Assembly (NCBI GenBank): GCA_900708905.1
Contig: CAADRB010000140.1
Location: 17,678 to 81,677 of the forward strand
Source: Hymenolepis diminuta
Lineage: Eukaryota; Platyhelminthes; Cestoda; Cyclophyllidea; Hymenolepididae
Direction of reading: 5' to 3'
Length of the DNA stretch: 64,000 nt
The translations under genes were made by a program, and so were the position numbers. The notes beneath the pieces were generated by a model. It was not told the DNA's origin. It saw only the letters and a list, made by a program, of their open reading frames with translations, and ran no database searches. Shown piece after piece: positions 35,201 through 48,700 of the stretch (position 1 is the first letter of the stretch; the number at the start of each line of letters is the position of its first letter).

Positions 35201-38200
35201 CCACTTTAAAGTTGCTTTTTATTGGTTAAGTAAATATAGAACTGTTTTTCTCTGAAATGTTAAATTCTGACTTTTATCAATATTGTTTGATGTCCTTGTA
35301 AGTCCAATCTTCGTGTTATAATTTGCACATTTAGAAAAAATGTTTGTAAATAGCGGAGGTTGTGTGACTAGAATAATTGCGATTTTTGAATTTCAAAAAG
35401 ACTTGTGAGCACGAAAGTTAAATGCATTGGTCAAAAAGGTGAAAAATATGTGGTCTCTTGCGTGACGATAAACAGACAGGGGTTCAATACTCATCCTGTG
35501 AGCAATGGAACCAAATTCTACTGATAAGAACAATTGAACAATGGAATGCGAATTTACTATTATTTTATGAGTTCAGAATATTACTCCTTCAGTCAAAATT
35601 AATGTTGAAAACTTCAGTAAATTTATATGGCTTAGAAAAAACGGCCTTTTAACTGCGTTCCACTAAAACTTATATTTCCAATGATGTCGGTCCTTTATAT
35701 GACTGAGAGGCACTGTTTGTAATCATTTTCAACAAATTACAGTTAGATGATTTTATTCAATTCTCTTACTAGAAGAATAACGACCACAATTTTCCGAACA
35801 TGAGCTCAAGTTATAAGATTGATTAATTGAGAAATTTACAAACCATTTTGGATGCTTGTTTAGGTCAGCGTGTTTTGACATTGGTAGCAGGACGTGAAAA
35901 TAGGTGCAAATAAGGTAGAAAAATAACATATAAGTTTATTCCTGTCAGTCGATATCTTGTTTTAAAATTCGTAATATTTGTTAGAAATATATAAAAATTT
36001 TTTCGGATGACATTTCTTTCCAAATTATTAGAAATTCTGAAAGCCATTTAGGGTTGAAAAATCTAATTTTAATGAATAATTTCTTTGTTTATCCATTGAT
36101 TTAGAGGTAATATTTTCTAGTCATTTTGATCATGCGCTTTCCTACTACCCAAGCTATTATCTCTCTGGTTTCTTATGCTCATTAAGAGAATTACAAAAAG
36201 CTCCCATCGTTCCATCACCTTATCAATCAATTAATGACCTCTTAACAGAACTCTTCTAGTCTTAATTCATCTGAATTCCTGATTATTTAGATCGACTGCT
36301 TTTTACATAATAGATAGAGTTTATTGTAATAAGTTTGGACGTTCTAAATCCTCCATGGATTCTTAAATGAAACTTCTGAGATTAAGATTCGATAGATTGA
36401 TTTTCAGAGACACGTGAATTTTTGAGGTCTTAAGTTCTCTAAGAATTGCAAAAATAAAAAGTATTCAATGGGTCACTTTGTTTATCACCAGGTTAGACAT
36501 ATTAATTCTTACGACCTAAATTTACCTTACCTGTCTGATGTTTTATGCTCATTAGGCAAATTGGAAAGATTGAATCTGTTAACTTTAACCTTAATTCATT
36601 TGATTCCTCTATCTATCAGAATTGATCGAAAAATTGAGTTTGTTGCAACATGTTCTGACTTTCTGAAGACCAAACACTACGATCTTGAAATTCAATTAAC
36701 TGATATTAGCTATTATCAGGTAACTACTCTTTAGTTATCTGAAACGGTCGACGTGTCAAAATGGGCCAATCAGCTCTGTGAACCGTAAACTGTGGATACG
36801 TGCATTAAATTTAAAATGTTGTGTTTACAGAAAAAAACTTGATTCTCAAATACTTAGAAAACTCCTCTAATCCTCTCTTTTCTAGTTCCCTTTTAAAAAT
36901 CAGAAGAACAAAAAATCATTTTCGTGCTTTGACGGTTTTGTTCAACTTAAGCATTAAACAAGGTATGATACCTTTCCTGTCATTCGTCGTTTTTTTTCAT
37001 TGAAATAATCTTTTATTTATACATTAACTTGGACGTATTAGTTTTAGTGTCACCCTATTTATTTGTTTTATCCTACTATTTAAAATGTTATCGCACACTT
37101 TTTTTATAAATTAAAAGTGTAAAAGCCATCCATTGTCCAACCATCTGCTCAGTACCTTTTTAACACTTTTGTCACTTGTCTTTACATCTGTAGGTGTCTG
37201 TCTGGCCACTGAGTTGAGTTAACCGTTAACGCAATGAAAACCACGTTGTGGGACCACTTGTGTTCACTCGTTCTTTTCAGTCTTGGACGTTTCACACTGT
37301 GGTGTGACACTCGTGTGACATTTTCAGGGCCATCTGCTAGCTGACCACTGCACACTTTCTCTTTGTTTATCGGTAGTGGATGTACTATTTTTATCTTGTA
37401 AACTACCTAAAGATATTATCAGTAGGATAAAATAGACCTTTATTATTTTTGTTGTTTCCTAGTGAACGGCGATTGGAAAGCAGCTCATAATCTTTTTTAA
37501 GGTTACATTCCAATGTAAGCCCATAACACGGACCTTCATTTGATATACAAATACACTTTAGTTTCGATCTTGTTTCTTTAATCATTCCGTACTTTACTAA
37601 ATGACTATGGTTGTGATTTGTGCATGACCATTCTTGAAAATCTCTGCATTGATTTGAACATGTTATTTTGCATCAATCCAATATTATCTTTGAACTGGTA
37701 TCCGAACTTGGCTGTGCCAATTACTTGGGACCTTCTTGAATAATTAAACATGTGAAGATTTTCAGTTAAAGTTACTTTTCATTCATCCAGTACATTTATA
37801 ACGTTTGGGACGGTGATAAAAGTAATTCACTTCTTGAGACTTTTAGAAAGTTTTTCGCAATTTCTATTTAATTTCTAAGCTTTTATAAATGTCATTTCAG
37901 AATATCATATTAGGAAGAGGAGAGATACCCTGAGTAAAGTTATAATCGACTATTCCCTTATCTATTAATGATAATCAATGTTATTAGTTATTAAGATTAG
38001 TCCAACTTTTCACAGATAAGCATGATAGAACTACGATAATTATTTGACCCTATCGGTATCTTGATATTATTTAAAAATATGACTCAAATTTATTTTAAAA
38101 AGAGGAAAAACGTCGAAACTTGATCACGATTAAATCACATGATAATGGCAACATGTATTCAGACAAATTGTTAATAAAGTGGTTAATAAGATGTGACCAA

Positions 38201-41200
38201 GTCAGAGGCCATGAGATAGATGGCTATCAGTACACATTCAGTCGTTAATTCTGGTCAGTTAGAGAGTAGTAGAAGACGTGTTTCTTATCCATCGTTATGT
38301 TGATCACCCCAATCACTAATACGTCGTTTATTATTTTGCAGTACTGAGATAAATCGTCAAGTAGACGAAGCCTGTCTATCGGCATCTCGAGAACTTTTCG
38401 AAGTCAAAGTTGCCCCAAGCCTTCGTATTGCAAGTCAAGTCGGCAATATGTACACTGCCTCACTTTTCTCTTGTCTTATCTCCCTTCTTTGCTCGTAAGT
38501 TCCCATCTCTTACCAGCCAAAAAATCGTCTTCTTGGTTCATCATTAAAATATCTATCCATCATTTTTACCAAGGTGTTGATTGGTAAGTTCTTAAGAGAG
38601 AAACTCAGATTTCGTTTAATACGTTTAAGGGAGATCTGTGCTATTACCCTAATCTGGGTTTTCAAGCTTGTTGTTGGACCAATTTTGATCGACGTTCCTG
38701 GAATTTGTTATCTGCTAGAGTTTCAAACGTAGCTATTTTATCTTCTGCCTTTACTGTAAACTCTGACAGGTTCTTAGCATAGTTAATGGCATTCAAAAAT
38801 AGATTTGAGATGTGCTCCGTTCAGACTTCTCGGAATTGTTTTTAAACTGAGGTTTTAATTCATTTTGACAGAGTTCCACAGGAACAGTTGCTTGGACGTC
38901 GTGTCCTAATGTTCAGTTATGGCTCGGGCTACACGGCATCGATGTTCAGCCTGCGAATCACAGAGACGGCTGATATGGAAGCAATCGTTGGAGCGTCTTC
39001 ACAATCGCCGTTTGATAGACTGACTCAAAGAACATCGATAACTTATGATGAATTTACTTCGGGTTTGCAGGCTCGTGAAGCTGCTATTGATAAAGGTGGG
39101 CAAGTTTTACTTAATGAGTGAAAAAAATGTCATATTTTTTACGTAAATTCCAGAAAATTTCCGGTTCTCTATTTTCTACTTCGCTCAGTTTTGGTTCATT
39201 AGGATTGAATTTGCCTAAAGGATTGGTTGTCCTCTTCATGTTACTTCCCTCGTTATCCCAAATTTATTTAGAAATAAGTTACCTTTTTCATAGTGTTTGT
39301 TTTTGTTGGAAGGATGAGTTTGGCTCTTTAAACTATTTGAAAGATATGTCATATTAGTATTCTCATTGTTGTATTTTGGCCTATTTACATTAGGGGATGG
39401 CTTGACAATAGATTCATTTTTCCTGAAATTCTAATTTTTATTTACTCACCTTAGCTTGGCAAAGAACTTTGCGTTTTAGTTATGAAAATGTGGCGGCCAT
39501 GGGATTAGTTCAAATGGAAAGTATTGACATGAAGAAATCGGCAAGATATTTTGTTTATTGATGCTTCTTCATGAAATGTCTTTATATCTTGGAAACAACT
39601 AAATAGAAGTGAGAAAAGTCATTTATTTTGTGTAAAATTGCGATTTCTAATTGTTTGAATTAATAGAAGGATAAGGTAAAAGCTGATGTAGAAAATAAGG
39701 ACCAATCTGTGGTTTTTGTCTCCTTTTTTGTCTATTGATCGATTGGTTGTTAAGTAGGGTCTTTTTGAAATCTCTTATGGGGTCTGTTGCTTTGAGTTTT
39801 GTATGATTGTTATTGAATTTCTTTGCATGGATCTGAACGTCTACTTCAATAATGATCCATCATGATCTTTATACTGGAACAACTGCTTTCCTAATTTCGT
39901 AGTGTCTCGAAAATTTGAAATTTACTTGAACATTTAACCGTTCGAAAATCTTTATAGAGAAATACCTTTAGTAACCCCCTATATTTAACTATTAACGTAT
40001 GTTGTGTCATTTTGACATTTGATCAAACTCAATTTTGTTAGTTTTTTGGCTACGTTGATTTTTCTAGTTTTTTATCTACTTCTTTATATTGCCACTCTTG
40101 AAAGGAGGAGTCGTAAGTTCTCTTTGTGAAACCGCCCGAATTAACTTCAAGAAAATTGCTTCCCATCTGTCCAAAATTCTAAAACAGATAATAGAAGATA
40201 TTCATTTCATGAAAATTTTATCCTTTATTTTATTTGTTTAGACCGTTTGTGAAGTTGAGAAAAAGCCTGTTATTCTAATATCCTCTTTCCAAATGTAGTG
40301 CTGCTTCAACCAAGCGTAGATAGGTTTCGCAGGGCCGTAGCTGCTAAAATGGAATTCACAATGGAATGGAATTAAATTCACAATTTAATTAGGTTAATTT
40401 CTTTACGTTGATTTGACTCAAACGCAGACAAAATTTTCATCGTACCATGTAGCATTCTGTAAAGTCCACCCCCTACCTCCTTTCTAATTTGCTTCCTTTA
40501 ACCTCAAACCAACGGCATTTGACTTGGTCTGTTTGCATAAACCTACACTGTTTAACATTAGAGTAAACTGTAGTTCTGGGACTTTAGAGGTTATCCTCTC
40601 CCCTTTATCTTGCAAGTTTCAAATTTCAGTGGAGGCTACACATTAAGAGATTTGAATCTCCATTTAGTCGATCGCTGCGTGTTGACTCTTAAGGCGTGAC
40701 CAAATAAAGCATGACTGTAATGTGATTAAATCTTCTCTGTGGCTCATTGGCATTGGCCTAAATGCTTTAAAATCCAGTTTATATTGAAAGTGGTTAAATT
40801 TAAATCTGTGCATATAAAGAGTTATTCGGCGATGAAGTTTGGATGTTGAATCGTTCAAAGAAATCAAAGTCTTGCATTTCCGAACTTTAATCGCGCTTAA
40901 CAGATTTGTATAAAGAAGAAATTATCTACAAGAGGAAGTATTTCTTTTGATTTCTTAAACTTTTCTTCTAGTCTTCCTTTTCTCTGAACTGGCTGAGAAT
41001 CATTGTATTATTTCCACGCATTTAAGTGCTCTTCTGCAAATAAAAGCTTTATCATGAGTAATTATAAAATATAACATTTATCTCGGTACATATTGGTAAT
41101 GGGTGCCTTTCTCTTCTAATATATTCCGATCTAATTTAATATATTTACATGTCGACAAACTGTTTGTTTCGATTATTTGCCAGGACATTTTGTTTGAATT

Positions 41201-41572
41201 AACGCTTCCAAGATTGCGTTAATCAGTGAGGATTAATTACATCAAGTATAAAAATCATTGAGAGCTAGAGTACAATGTTAGTTCGATTAATCGATGTCTT
41301 GCTACAGTGTATAAAGTTCAAACTACTCTCAATTAGATATTTAGATAACATAGTTCACTGGGCATTGAACTCGTGGGCATCAAAATTGATTCCATACATT
41401 AATAATAATAATAATAGTAATTCAGATTTTCAACTTCTTGTTTTTCCCTTTAGCTCCGATGGAGCATTCAAGGGAGAATTTGAAGAGGCGTTTCTTCCCC
41501 GGTACCTACTACTTGACGCATATTGATGAGAAATACCGACGTTTCTATCAACGGACTCCTTTGAGCCAATAG
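32220..41572 (+). CDS. HMGCS1: Hydroxymethylglutaryl-CoA synthase (cytosolic type), 7 exons
   Basis: Exons are 32220-32453, 32532-32832, 34055-34213, 34290-34536, 38342-38494, 38872-39095 and 41454-41572. Every junction preserves phase, and the product is about 478 aa (human HMGCS1: 520). The enzyme condenses acetyl-CoA with acetoacetyl-CoA to HMG-CoA, the step before HMG-CoA reductase in the mevalonate pathway. The N-terminus [15 protein letters not shown] is typical and no mitochondrial presequence is seen. Catalytic residues are Glu82 in [11 protein letters not shown], Cys116 in [11 protein letters not shown] and His254 in FHSPF. Also present are [46 protein letters not shown] and, near the end, [15 protein letters not shown]. 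The long C-terminal tail of vertebrate HMGCS1 is absent. Introns 4 and 6 are 3.8 and 2.4 kb. Flatworms are thought to make isoprenoids but not sterols, so the likely products are dolichol, quinone side chains and prenyl groups. Confidence 0.95.
33670..33795. repeat. Dispersed repeat, copy 2 (pair with 12760-12890)
   Basis: Lies in intron 2 of the HMG-CoA synthase gene, in the same orientation as the copy in the PNISR gene. Shared blocks in order: CGGCTC...TCAAAC, GCGTCTTGAT, TATGAGCTTTCTTT, and an AAAAAGG end. Diverged. Confidence 0.5.
34537..38341 (+). other. Intron 4 of HMG-CoA synthase (3.8 kb)
   Basis: AT-rich, with only short open frames on both strands and no family match that I recognise. 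The phase across this intron (two bases, then one) and the family sequence are continuous, so no coding exon is required here. Confidence 0.6.
39096..41453 (+). other. Intron 6 of HMG-CoA synthase (2.4 kb)
   Basis: Contains an AAT-type microsatellite shortly before the last exon (about 41399-41417) and AT-rich frames without recognisable coding content. Confidence 0.6.
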
Positions 41573-43080
41573 ACTATTTGTATTACATGCAACAGTAACA
41601 GCAATAACGTTTCGATGCTGGCCTTACTTGCCTATTATTCCACCTAAGACAGCACTTTCTAACCATCTCCAGTCTTTTTTCTTTTTAATTGATGTGGGGA
41701 CACTTTTAACTATAATTACATTATGAAGGAGTTTTTAGTAAATGTTAGTCCATTTTGTCCTAGAATCGTCTAGTTGCCACTCACGTGGTAGAATATTTCA
41801 AGGGTTGTGTTTGGCGGTTAATTGACAAAAGCAACTCTTTAATAGGCAATTTGTTTAACCATTAAATTATTTCAGATATTGTGGAGTTACAGATCTTATA
41901 GGGTGGATTGGTTAAGCAATCATCGCAATTTCATTTCTGGAATTTTAAGTCCAGTATTTATTCCACTTTAGATGCAAAGAGAATTGCATCAAATTCTTAG
42001 AGGATTTGATGGATGACTATAAAAAACACCAGAAGAATTCTAATATATGTTCTTATACTTCAGCATTGGACTGAAAAGGGGAGATCTGGAGACACAGTGA
42101 GCTCAACCCCTCTCTATCAAACTTAAAACTACGCATCTACATTTATATGAATAATATAATGTATTCGAAACTTAATATTAATATTTTCTATGGCTGAACT
42201 GAAGCTTTTTGTCACGAGAAAGTATCTGAACAACAGAAGTTACAGAAGCGTTCAATAATACGTATCAAGACACTAGGAGTCCTCAAGTGAATTCTTGATT
42301 CATCGTATACAATTTCCCAATTTCACCTTGAGCGAATTTCAAGATCCATGATGTTTCGGATTTGTTAAATAGGGTGGTTGGTATTATTACAAACAAAAGC
42401 AGGGCAGAGGGAATAAACGCTGAAGTAGTCGATAATTGGAGAGGGATAGTTAACAGTGGGTTTGGCGCCAGTTCAGTTCATAATGTTGAAAGAGCTGAAT
42501 AGAAATTTCTCGTGAAACCCATCAGCGACCTGTGGGATAAGAGAAAGGACTGTTGGGTCTTAAGGTAAACAGATTTGAAAAAGAGATATCGAAATGCCGA
42601 TGCGACTGTGCAGATAAGTGATCTATAGGTTGAGTTGCTGCTAGACACAGCCCCTGATATCACCCTTATTTCACAAAGAATACAGAGAGATTTGGGCAAA
42701 AAAGCACTGATTCCTTCAACAGTGGTTGCAGAGAGCGCTTCTTGCTGGATTCTAAACTTGAAAGGTGAATTTGACTGTCCAGTTTGTTAGGGTGATCAGT
42801 AAATTACTGCAAAATGCTTAATAACAGATCAACCTGACTTGGGTCTTGATTGGTAAGACGAATTGAGGCTGCTGAGGCAGATCACCCAATTCCTTGGAGA
42901 CTATTAGCTATCACCTAGGTGACGACACGGAGAGCCTCCTCGAGGAAGGCTAGAAAGCGAAATAAAAGTTCAAAGAAGATCTTCTATTAGCATGTTAATA
43001 AAACAGCTACGAGAAACGAACCCGATACTGGAAGATGATCAGAACATAAACAGTTTTCTTCAGTTTTCTGAAACAGCATA
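41573..43080. other. 3' flank of HMG-CoA synthase, no recognised gene
   Basis: Probable 3' UTR near the start. ATTAAA occurs near 41862 but no canonical AATAAA was noted nearby. No coding exon recognised. The later part may belong to the degraded retroelement that follows. Confidence 0.4.
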
Positions 43081-43800
43081 GGTCAGTGTGCAAAAATGAA
43101 AGTAAATACATATCCGAAAGATGATGTGCAGCCACTTTTCTATCCGAAACACCCAGTTATGCAAGGCATGGATAAAGAGCGGTCATGTCTTGAAAGAATT
43201 AGTGCTCTACAACTGGTATCCTAATCAAAATGAGCCATTAAAATTATGGTTGTACGAAAACTGAGTGGCAGCGTTGGTTTATGTGCCGATTTTTCTACTG
43301 GTTTGAATACAGCTCTTGAAGATAGTCCTCATCTTCTTTGTGACACTCTCTCAACGGTGGCATTCTTTTTGCGAAGTTGGATTTATCAGAGGCTTATCCG
43401 GGAGTCAAAGTCGAACAAGAATGTCGTGACTTTTTAACCAAAACTCACATAGGGATTTATATCAAGTTACTAGGCTTTTGTTCGGAGCGAAAACAGTCTC
43501 TACAAGCATCTACAGACTAAATGGCACAGCAGCATATCTGGACGATATCATGGTAGTCGGACGAACGGAGAAAGATTTGATGGGGCGAATAGAATGTTCG
43601 TTCGTGCGCATTGCCGAATAAGGTTTCCATCTGGGGCCAGAGAAATGTGGGTTCTTCTTGAAATCCACCAGAGTTCTTGGGTTCATTTTCGACTTGAAAG
43701 GCTGCCATCCTGATCCTGAACGAATTGAAGCAGTTGTGGACATTCCTTCTCTAACCAATGTCCAAATCCATTGTTCATATACGCATTGATTAGTTACTAC
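43081..43800 (+). mobile_element. Degenerate Ty3/gypsy-like reverse transcriptase fragment
   Basis: Plus-strand translation in shifting frames gives RT blocks in correct order: a YPKHPV-like stretch at about 43145, VGLCADFSTGLNTALED at about 43270, AKLDLSEAYPGV at about 43370, DFLTKTHIGIY soon after, and the catalytic box AAYLDDIMVVGRT at about 43532-43570. These are followed by GFHLGPEKCGFF and RVLGFIFDLKG, ending at PDPERIEAVVDIPSL. Stops and at least two frame changes show it is inactive. It resembles the 1-2 kb element in type but lies in the opposite orientation. No LTR was found. Confidence 0.85.
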
Positions 43801-43984
43801 GGCAGTTTTTAGTGCGATTCGGTGAATAAAATATTTACTCTATAAAATTCGTCTTCTCCTTACCTCTGCTGCTGTTTTGTGAATATTTTGAGATTGTTAT
43901 CCTGCTATTACGTTCATTTCGAAGCAATGTCAGTTAGGTATTATTGTCATTATTCACAGAAATATGAACGCGTTACTATTTTCA

Positions 43985-44365
43985 GTTGTGGAAAGCAACT
44001 GACATCGAATAACATTGAATACAATAAGTGATAAATTGGAAAGGATCAAAAGGGCACAGGAAGCATTGTCATGGTATCACAGAGTCTTTCTTCATTTGAT
44101 TTTTGAACATGAAATATACAATATTACTAAATTGGCAGCGTACGTTCCAAAATTCGGTCTTCGTACCCCGGATTGCTGCATATGCTTGTTTAAGATGTTC
44201 AGTGCTTTTTGATCCGTATTATTTGACCAAAAAGGGCTAGTCTTGCCACTTCAATCTATTATTTTTCCAATGATTGAAAAGACAAATTGGCTATTATGAT
44301 AGTCCGCTGCTGACATTTTAAACATAGCAAAGCTGAGAAATAAAATTTTTAAATTGGCAGAGCTT
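43985..44365 (+). repeat. Dispersed repeat family, copy 1 of 4
   Basis: Aligns by eye with 48367-48760, 50466-50760 and 53079-53460. All start with TGTG(G)...AACTGAAATCG-like sequence, have an AGAGAT/GGATCAAAAGG block, CCAAAAT(C/T)C, a TCTTGCC(A/G)CTTCAAT block and a TTTCCAA...GAAAAGA block. Similarity is patchy and no coding potential is conserved. Confidence 0.5.
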
Positions 44366-45793
44366 CAGTCAAGCTGAAACTTTTAGACATATTCTTAGGT
44401 TCTGGATATGCAAGCAATTTCAGAATTTAATTGCACAAACTTCATATATGAGTAATCAACTTAAAGTCATATCGTATCAGAGACAGTCAGAAAAAATAGT
44501 CTATTTCACTGTCAGAATACGAGATCAAGATCAAGCTGCTAATTATGATCAATTTTAACGCGACACAAAACAAAATTCTCTTTAAGAGATTCAGAGGCAT
44601 GATTTAATGCAGTTGTCTAAGAAGAGCATTACAAAATAAATTTCTCCAAGGGATTTGGGAATTTAAAAGAGAGCCAGTTTCGGAAAGACAGCGAAAATGC
44701 TTTCAACAAAAAAAATAAAGAATTTTATAAGCTCTTGTATAAATTCTAGTAATTTTATAATAAGTAGAGTCAATTCAATAAAAAGCAGAAAATGAACCAT
44801 TATGAATCTGGTAAGAAAACTCGTTCTGTATTTAAGTGAAAACATCACTTCCATTCCCTATTGACTGTAATATTATAAGGATATTTGTAGTACCAAGTTC
44901 TAGATAGTATTATAATCTTAACTATAATTCATATTAAGGGAGGATTTTCGGCTCCAACTAAGCAGTGTGTAAGTTAGACGTGTGATTAACTCGTTCTAAT
45001 CGGATCTAACAGAAACTTAAACAAAGCGAAACAAATTCAAAACCCCAATGCAAAGAGGGGAAGATATTTTGGTAAATATGCTTTTGGATAGGGAGTTTAA
45101 GATATTATGCTCGAGATTCGTACTTTAGAAATGAATTTAACATTTTAATGTCCAACAGTCAATGCGTAATGATGCAAGCAATGTTAGCTTTACCCTCAGT
45201 CTACACATTTACTTGTGATCAGCAATAAATGGGCGGCATCTCAACCGTTCCCTCAAGTCAAGTGTAATTTGTAAGCATCCGACTAGTTGTTTATACTGTC
45301 CTTAAAAGTCATGAAAACATTTCTGAGTCAACTGAAATCGTTGGACGATTTTGTTATTTTCCTTCCCCAAATAATAACTTACAGGCGATTTCACTAGACA
45401 ACCTGTCATGCCAAGAACACGAATTGGACAGAGATATGTATAAGATTTTAATGTCACATTAAAGTTAAATGTAAAAATTAAAGAGCTTCAGTTATGAATG
45501 GTGACTTTACTACCTTTCTGATTTGAGATATTTGAGAGCGTTTGAGTCGGTCGGAACTTAATTGGGTAACAATTCACATTCACATTCTTCTTTATTGCTC
45601 ATTTTAAAAGGCACTTCTAATTTGTTTAAATGCACTAGAAAACGTACGTATGAAATTGCTAATTTTATAAGATTGAGTGACGTGGTGTTATAGCTAAAGG
45701 ACAGTTTCTTTAATCTTCGCAGTGGACAGAATGAATAATGAGTGATTGTCTATTTAACATTATCTGTTATTGTCCATCGCTTTCTCTTACTAG
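44366..45793. other. Stretch upstream of the visible WAVE-like exons
   Basis: I looked here for exons of a WAVE homology domain and found none that I can support. A short candidate exon (45385-45441, GC|GATTTCACTAGACAACC, ending before GTATAA) would be in phase with the next exon but has no recognisable content. Confidence 0.35.
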
Positions 45794-48700
45794 CGCCCAA
45801 AGCCTAAATCAAAGCCTTCCTCAACAATAGGAGTGAGTGACTACCCTCCTCCTCAACAACAATTTCAGTCGCAGCAAGGTGCTCAATCTCAATTGCAAAA
45901 TCAGCAACCGTCCATTCAACGGCAACATTACATACCACAACAGCAATACCAACAGCACCAGAATCAAGCTGAGACTCAACCACAGGAAATGCAAAAATCT
46001 CAAATAATCCATCCTCAGCAACAGCAGCAGATGACTGTGCAACAGCAACAGCCACTACCAACACAGAATGATGCAGGCAGTGCCACGGCGATGACGGGAT
46101 CCGAATATGTCGAACTGGAGGATACGTTGAATCATCCGAGTGAATGGATGACATCACGACCTACCCCGCCATTCCCTTATCATCGCGGTTCCGGTAGTGG
46201 TAATTTAATGTCCATTTGTTTGCATTTAAGTTGGATTTGTTTAAGTTCTTTGGTTAAAAAGTTTTCAATCCTGATTACGAATTAGGGCAGCTTCTGTCTG
46301 TAATGCAAGAGTAGTAATAAGTAGCCGGTTGGCATATATTTTACACTATTACTGACTAGGAGTGGGGACTAGATTTGCCTGCTTTTATTTGAATAGGGTA
46401 TTTCAATTACTATCTACAACTTTGTAGTAACGTAATCAGAGAATAAATCTGATGTTATTTGCAAATTCGGTTTTGTACCAGTATTCGTGCAAAAAGGGTA
46501 TTTTTCGTACATTTTCTTCTAATACTCTTCTGAGGTTTTTAATGCATTCATTCTATCTTGGTGTTCTTGCAATTTGGGACCTCATTCATAGAGATCGGTG
46601 TTTCATATTAATTTACGTCTTGTCAGATCTGGCAATCCCAACTGAGACCTAGATTTTGCGATCAGAAAGTTACTAAACCAAAACTTCTCATGGTGAACCA
46701 GCCTATTGCTCAACTATGCAACTGCGTTCATGCAAGGTAATAACGAAGTACTGTCCTGTTTTGTGTAAATATCGCAAACTTGTGTAGTTCTTAGCAATCC
46801 TGTCGGATTCATCTTTTCTGCCGCATTAAATAGCAAAGTCAGTTGGAAAGATCTTTTTTAGAAAGTAACTATGTACCTGTAAATTGTTTGCTTCTATAAT
46901 TAAATATTTATCAGGGCCATAAAACTGTATGTTTGTTCGTTCATTTGCTAAGTTAATATACATCAAACAGTTGGATGGAGAATCTTAAGGTCGCAAGGGT
47001 GAGAGGAAAGGCATTTCGGCAAAGATGTTTTTGGATTTTCAACAGGCTGTGTGAATCTTCACTGCCATACCCATCTAAGGCTGATAAATGACAACAATCT
47101 TCTCTTTTCTTTAGATGAATCTCATTTTAACTCAACAGCTAAGCAATGGTTCATGATATAGCTTTATGAATTAGATCTAACTCAGAGCGATTTGTTTATA
47201 TTGAACACTCATTACATCAGCACTGGCATGTGCGAAGTTTTGCTGTTTCAATTTACAATAAACTTGAATTAAACTTCGAGATGATGTGATTGAGTTATTA
47301 GCTAAGAAATCCTACCAGAACACTCCACTCTAGTTTTCGAATCTCCAACTGGTAGGTTTTCAGTCAAGTGTTCGCAGAGATCAACTGAGATCTTATGGTA
47401 CATGTTAATCTTCGATCATTAGCTGAATACATTCGGAAGATTTTATCTTTGTTTAATTAGTTAATTTTCTCGTCGTTTTTGTCGTTTTCTTGTTGGTTAC
47501 AAAATATAGTCATCGTTTCAGTTTAGTCGTGCAGAGTTAGGTTAATTTTTATTAAAACCGTCGTAGTCCATACCAGTGTGTGACTTAAGATTGGTAAATT
47601 CCAGATGTACGCCTTGTTGCGCATTCGATAGATATGTGACTATGAAAAATATCAATGTGAACCTTAATTTTTTTGAAACTGGTGGGCAATGCGATTTCTC
47701 TCACTCATTGGCCTTCAAAGCCTAATTCATTTAAGTTTGTCACTTCATTCTCTTTTGACGAGGATCACTGGGTGGCAGAATCAATAATCGGATGAGAGAT
47801 AACTGCTTCTTTCTATAAAGTCATTTATTTCTGGAATGCAATAGTAAACTGAGTGTACCGGCTTATTAGTCATATGTCGTAGACGAGTTTGGATTTTCTT
47901 TCTTTGCAGCTCTAATGCGCCTACAACTTTATTCCTTTCAGATGGAGGTCTGATGGTCAACTCCTGCGACTCACCACCTCCTCCACCCCCACCACCTCCT
48001 CCACTGATGGATCTCTCCGTTTCATCGATGGGTGGAACCAGTGGCGGCGCCAGTGGTTGTGGCGCTCTCTCCGTTGAACCCATTCACAACCTCCCACCCT
48101 ATGCACCTTCTCTCTCGGTGTGCTACTTAATTTTACATTGCTACTTATTTTGACTTCAGTAAATGCTATTTTAATGTGTAATGCACTTTGAATTGGTGAA
48201 TGAGCAGTTTTCAGGGCCCAGGTTTGCAGTGCCTTTTCTTTTCATAATTCATTACTATTTCATTAATTTGACTAAGACTTGAAATTGCATGTCTTATTTC
48301 CTTGTTTGTTTTGAAGCTGTTATTTTCATAACTCGCAGTAGGGCAAAAATATTTTACTCTTTGATTGTGGCAAAGTAACTGAAATCGGTTAACAGTGAAT
48401 TCAAAAAAAAATTTCCAGTAAATAAATCCAGTAGAGATGAGGGGATCAGAAAGGTGCTGAGAATATAGTTATGGTGTCGAAAAGTCTCCTTTGATTTGTG
48501 GTTTCAAGGCACTTCGTATTCCAAAATCCAGATTTCATGATTTGTCCCTTGTCTTACCGAACGAATTCTTGTCTACGATACCCAGTGCTTACTGACTGGT
48601 TATTTGATTATGATGATCGATCTTGCAACTTCAATTAGTTTTTTTCCAAATCTGGAAAAAGCGGAATGACCTTACGTGGTGTTAAGCCGATCGCGTGATC

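Noticed and set aside
45385..45441. Possible short exon upstream of the WAVE-like exons
   Set aside because: Acceptor, donor and end phase are compatible, but the peptide has no WAVE-like feature and the donor is weak.
45804..46157. 117-codon minus-strand open frame, Leu/Val rich
   Set aside because: Antisense to the Gln-rich WAVE-like exon; CAA/CAG runs read as TTG/CTG on the other strand.
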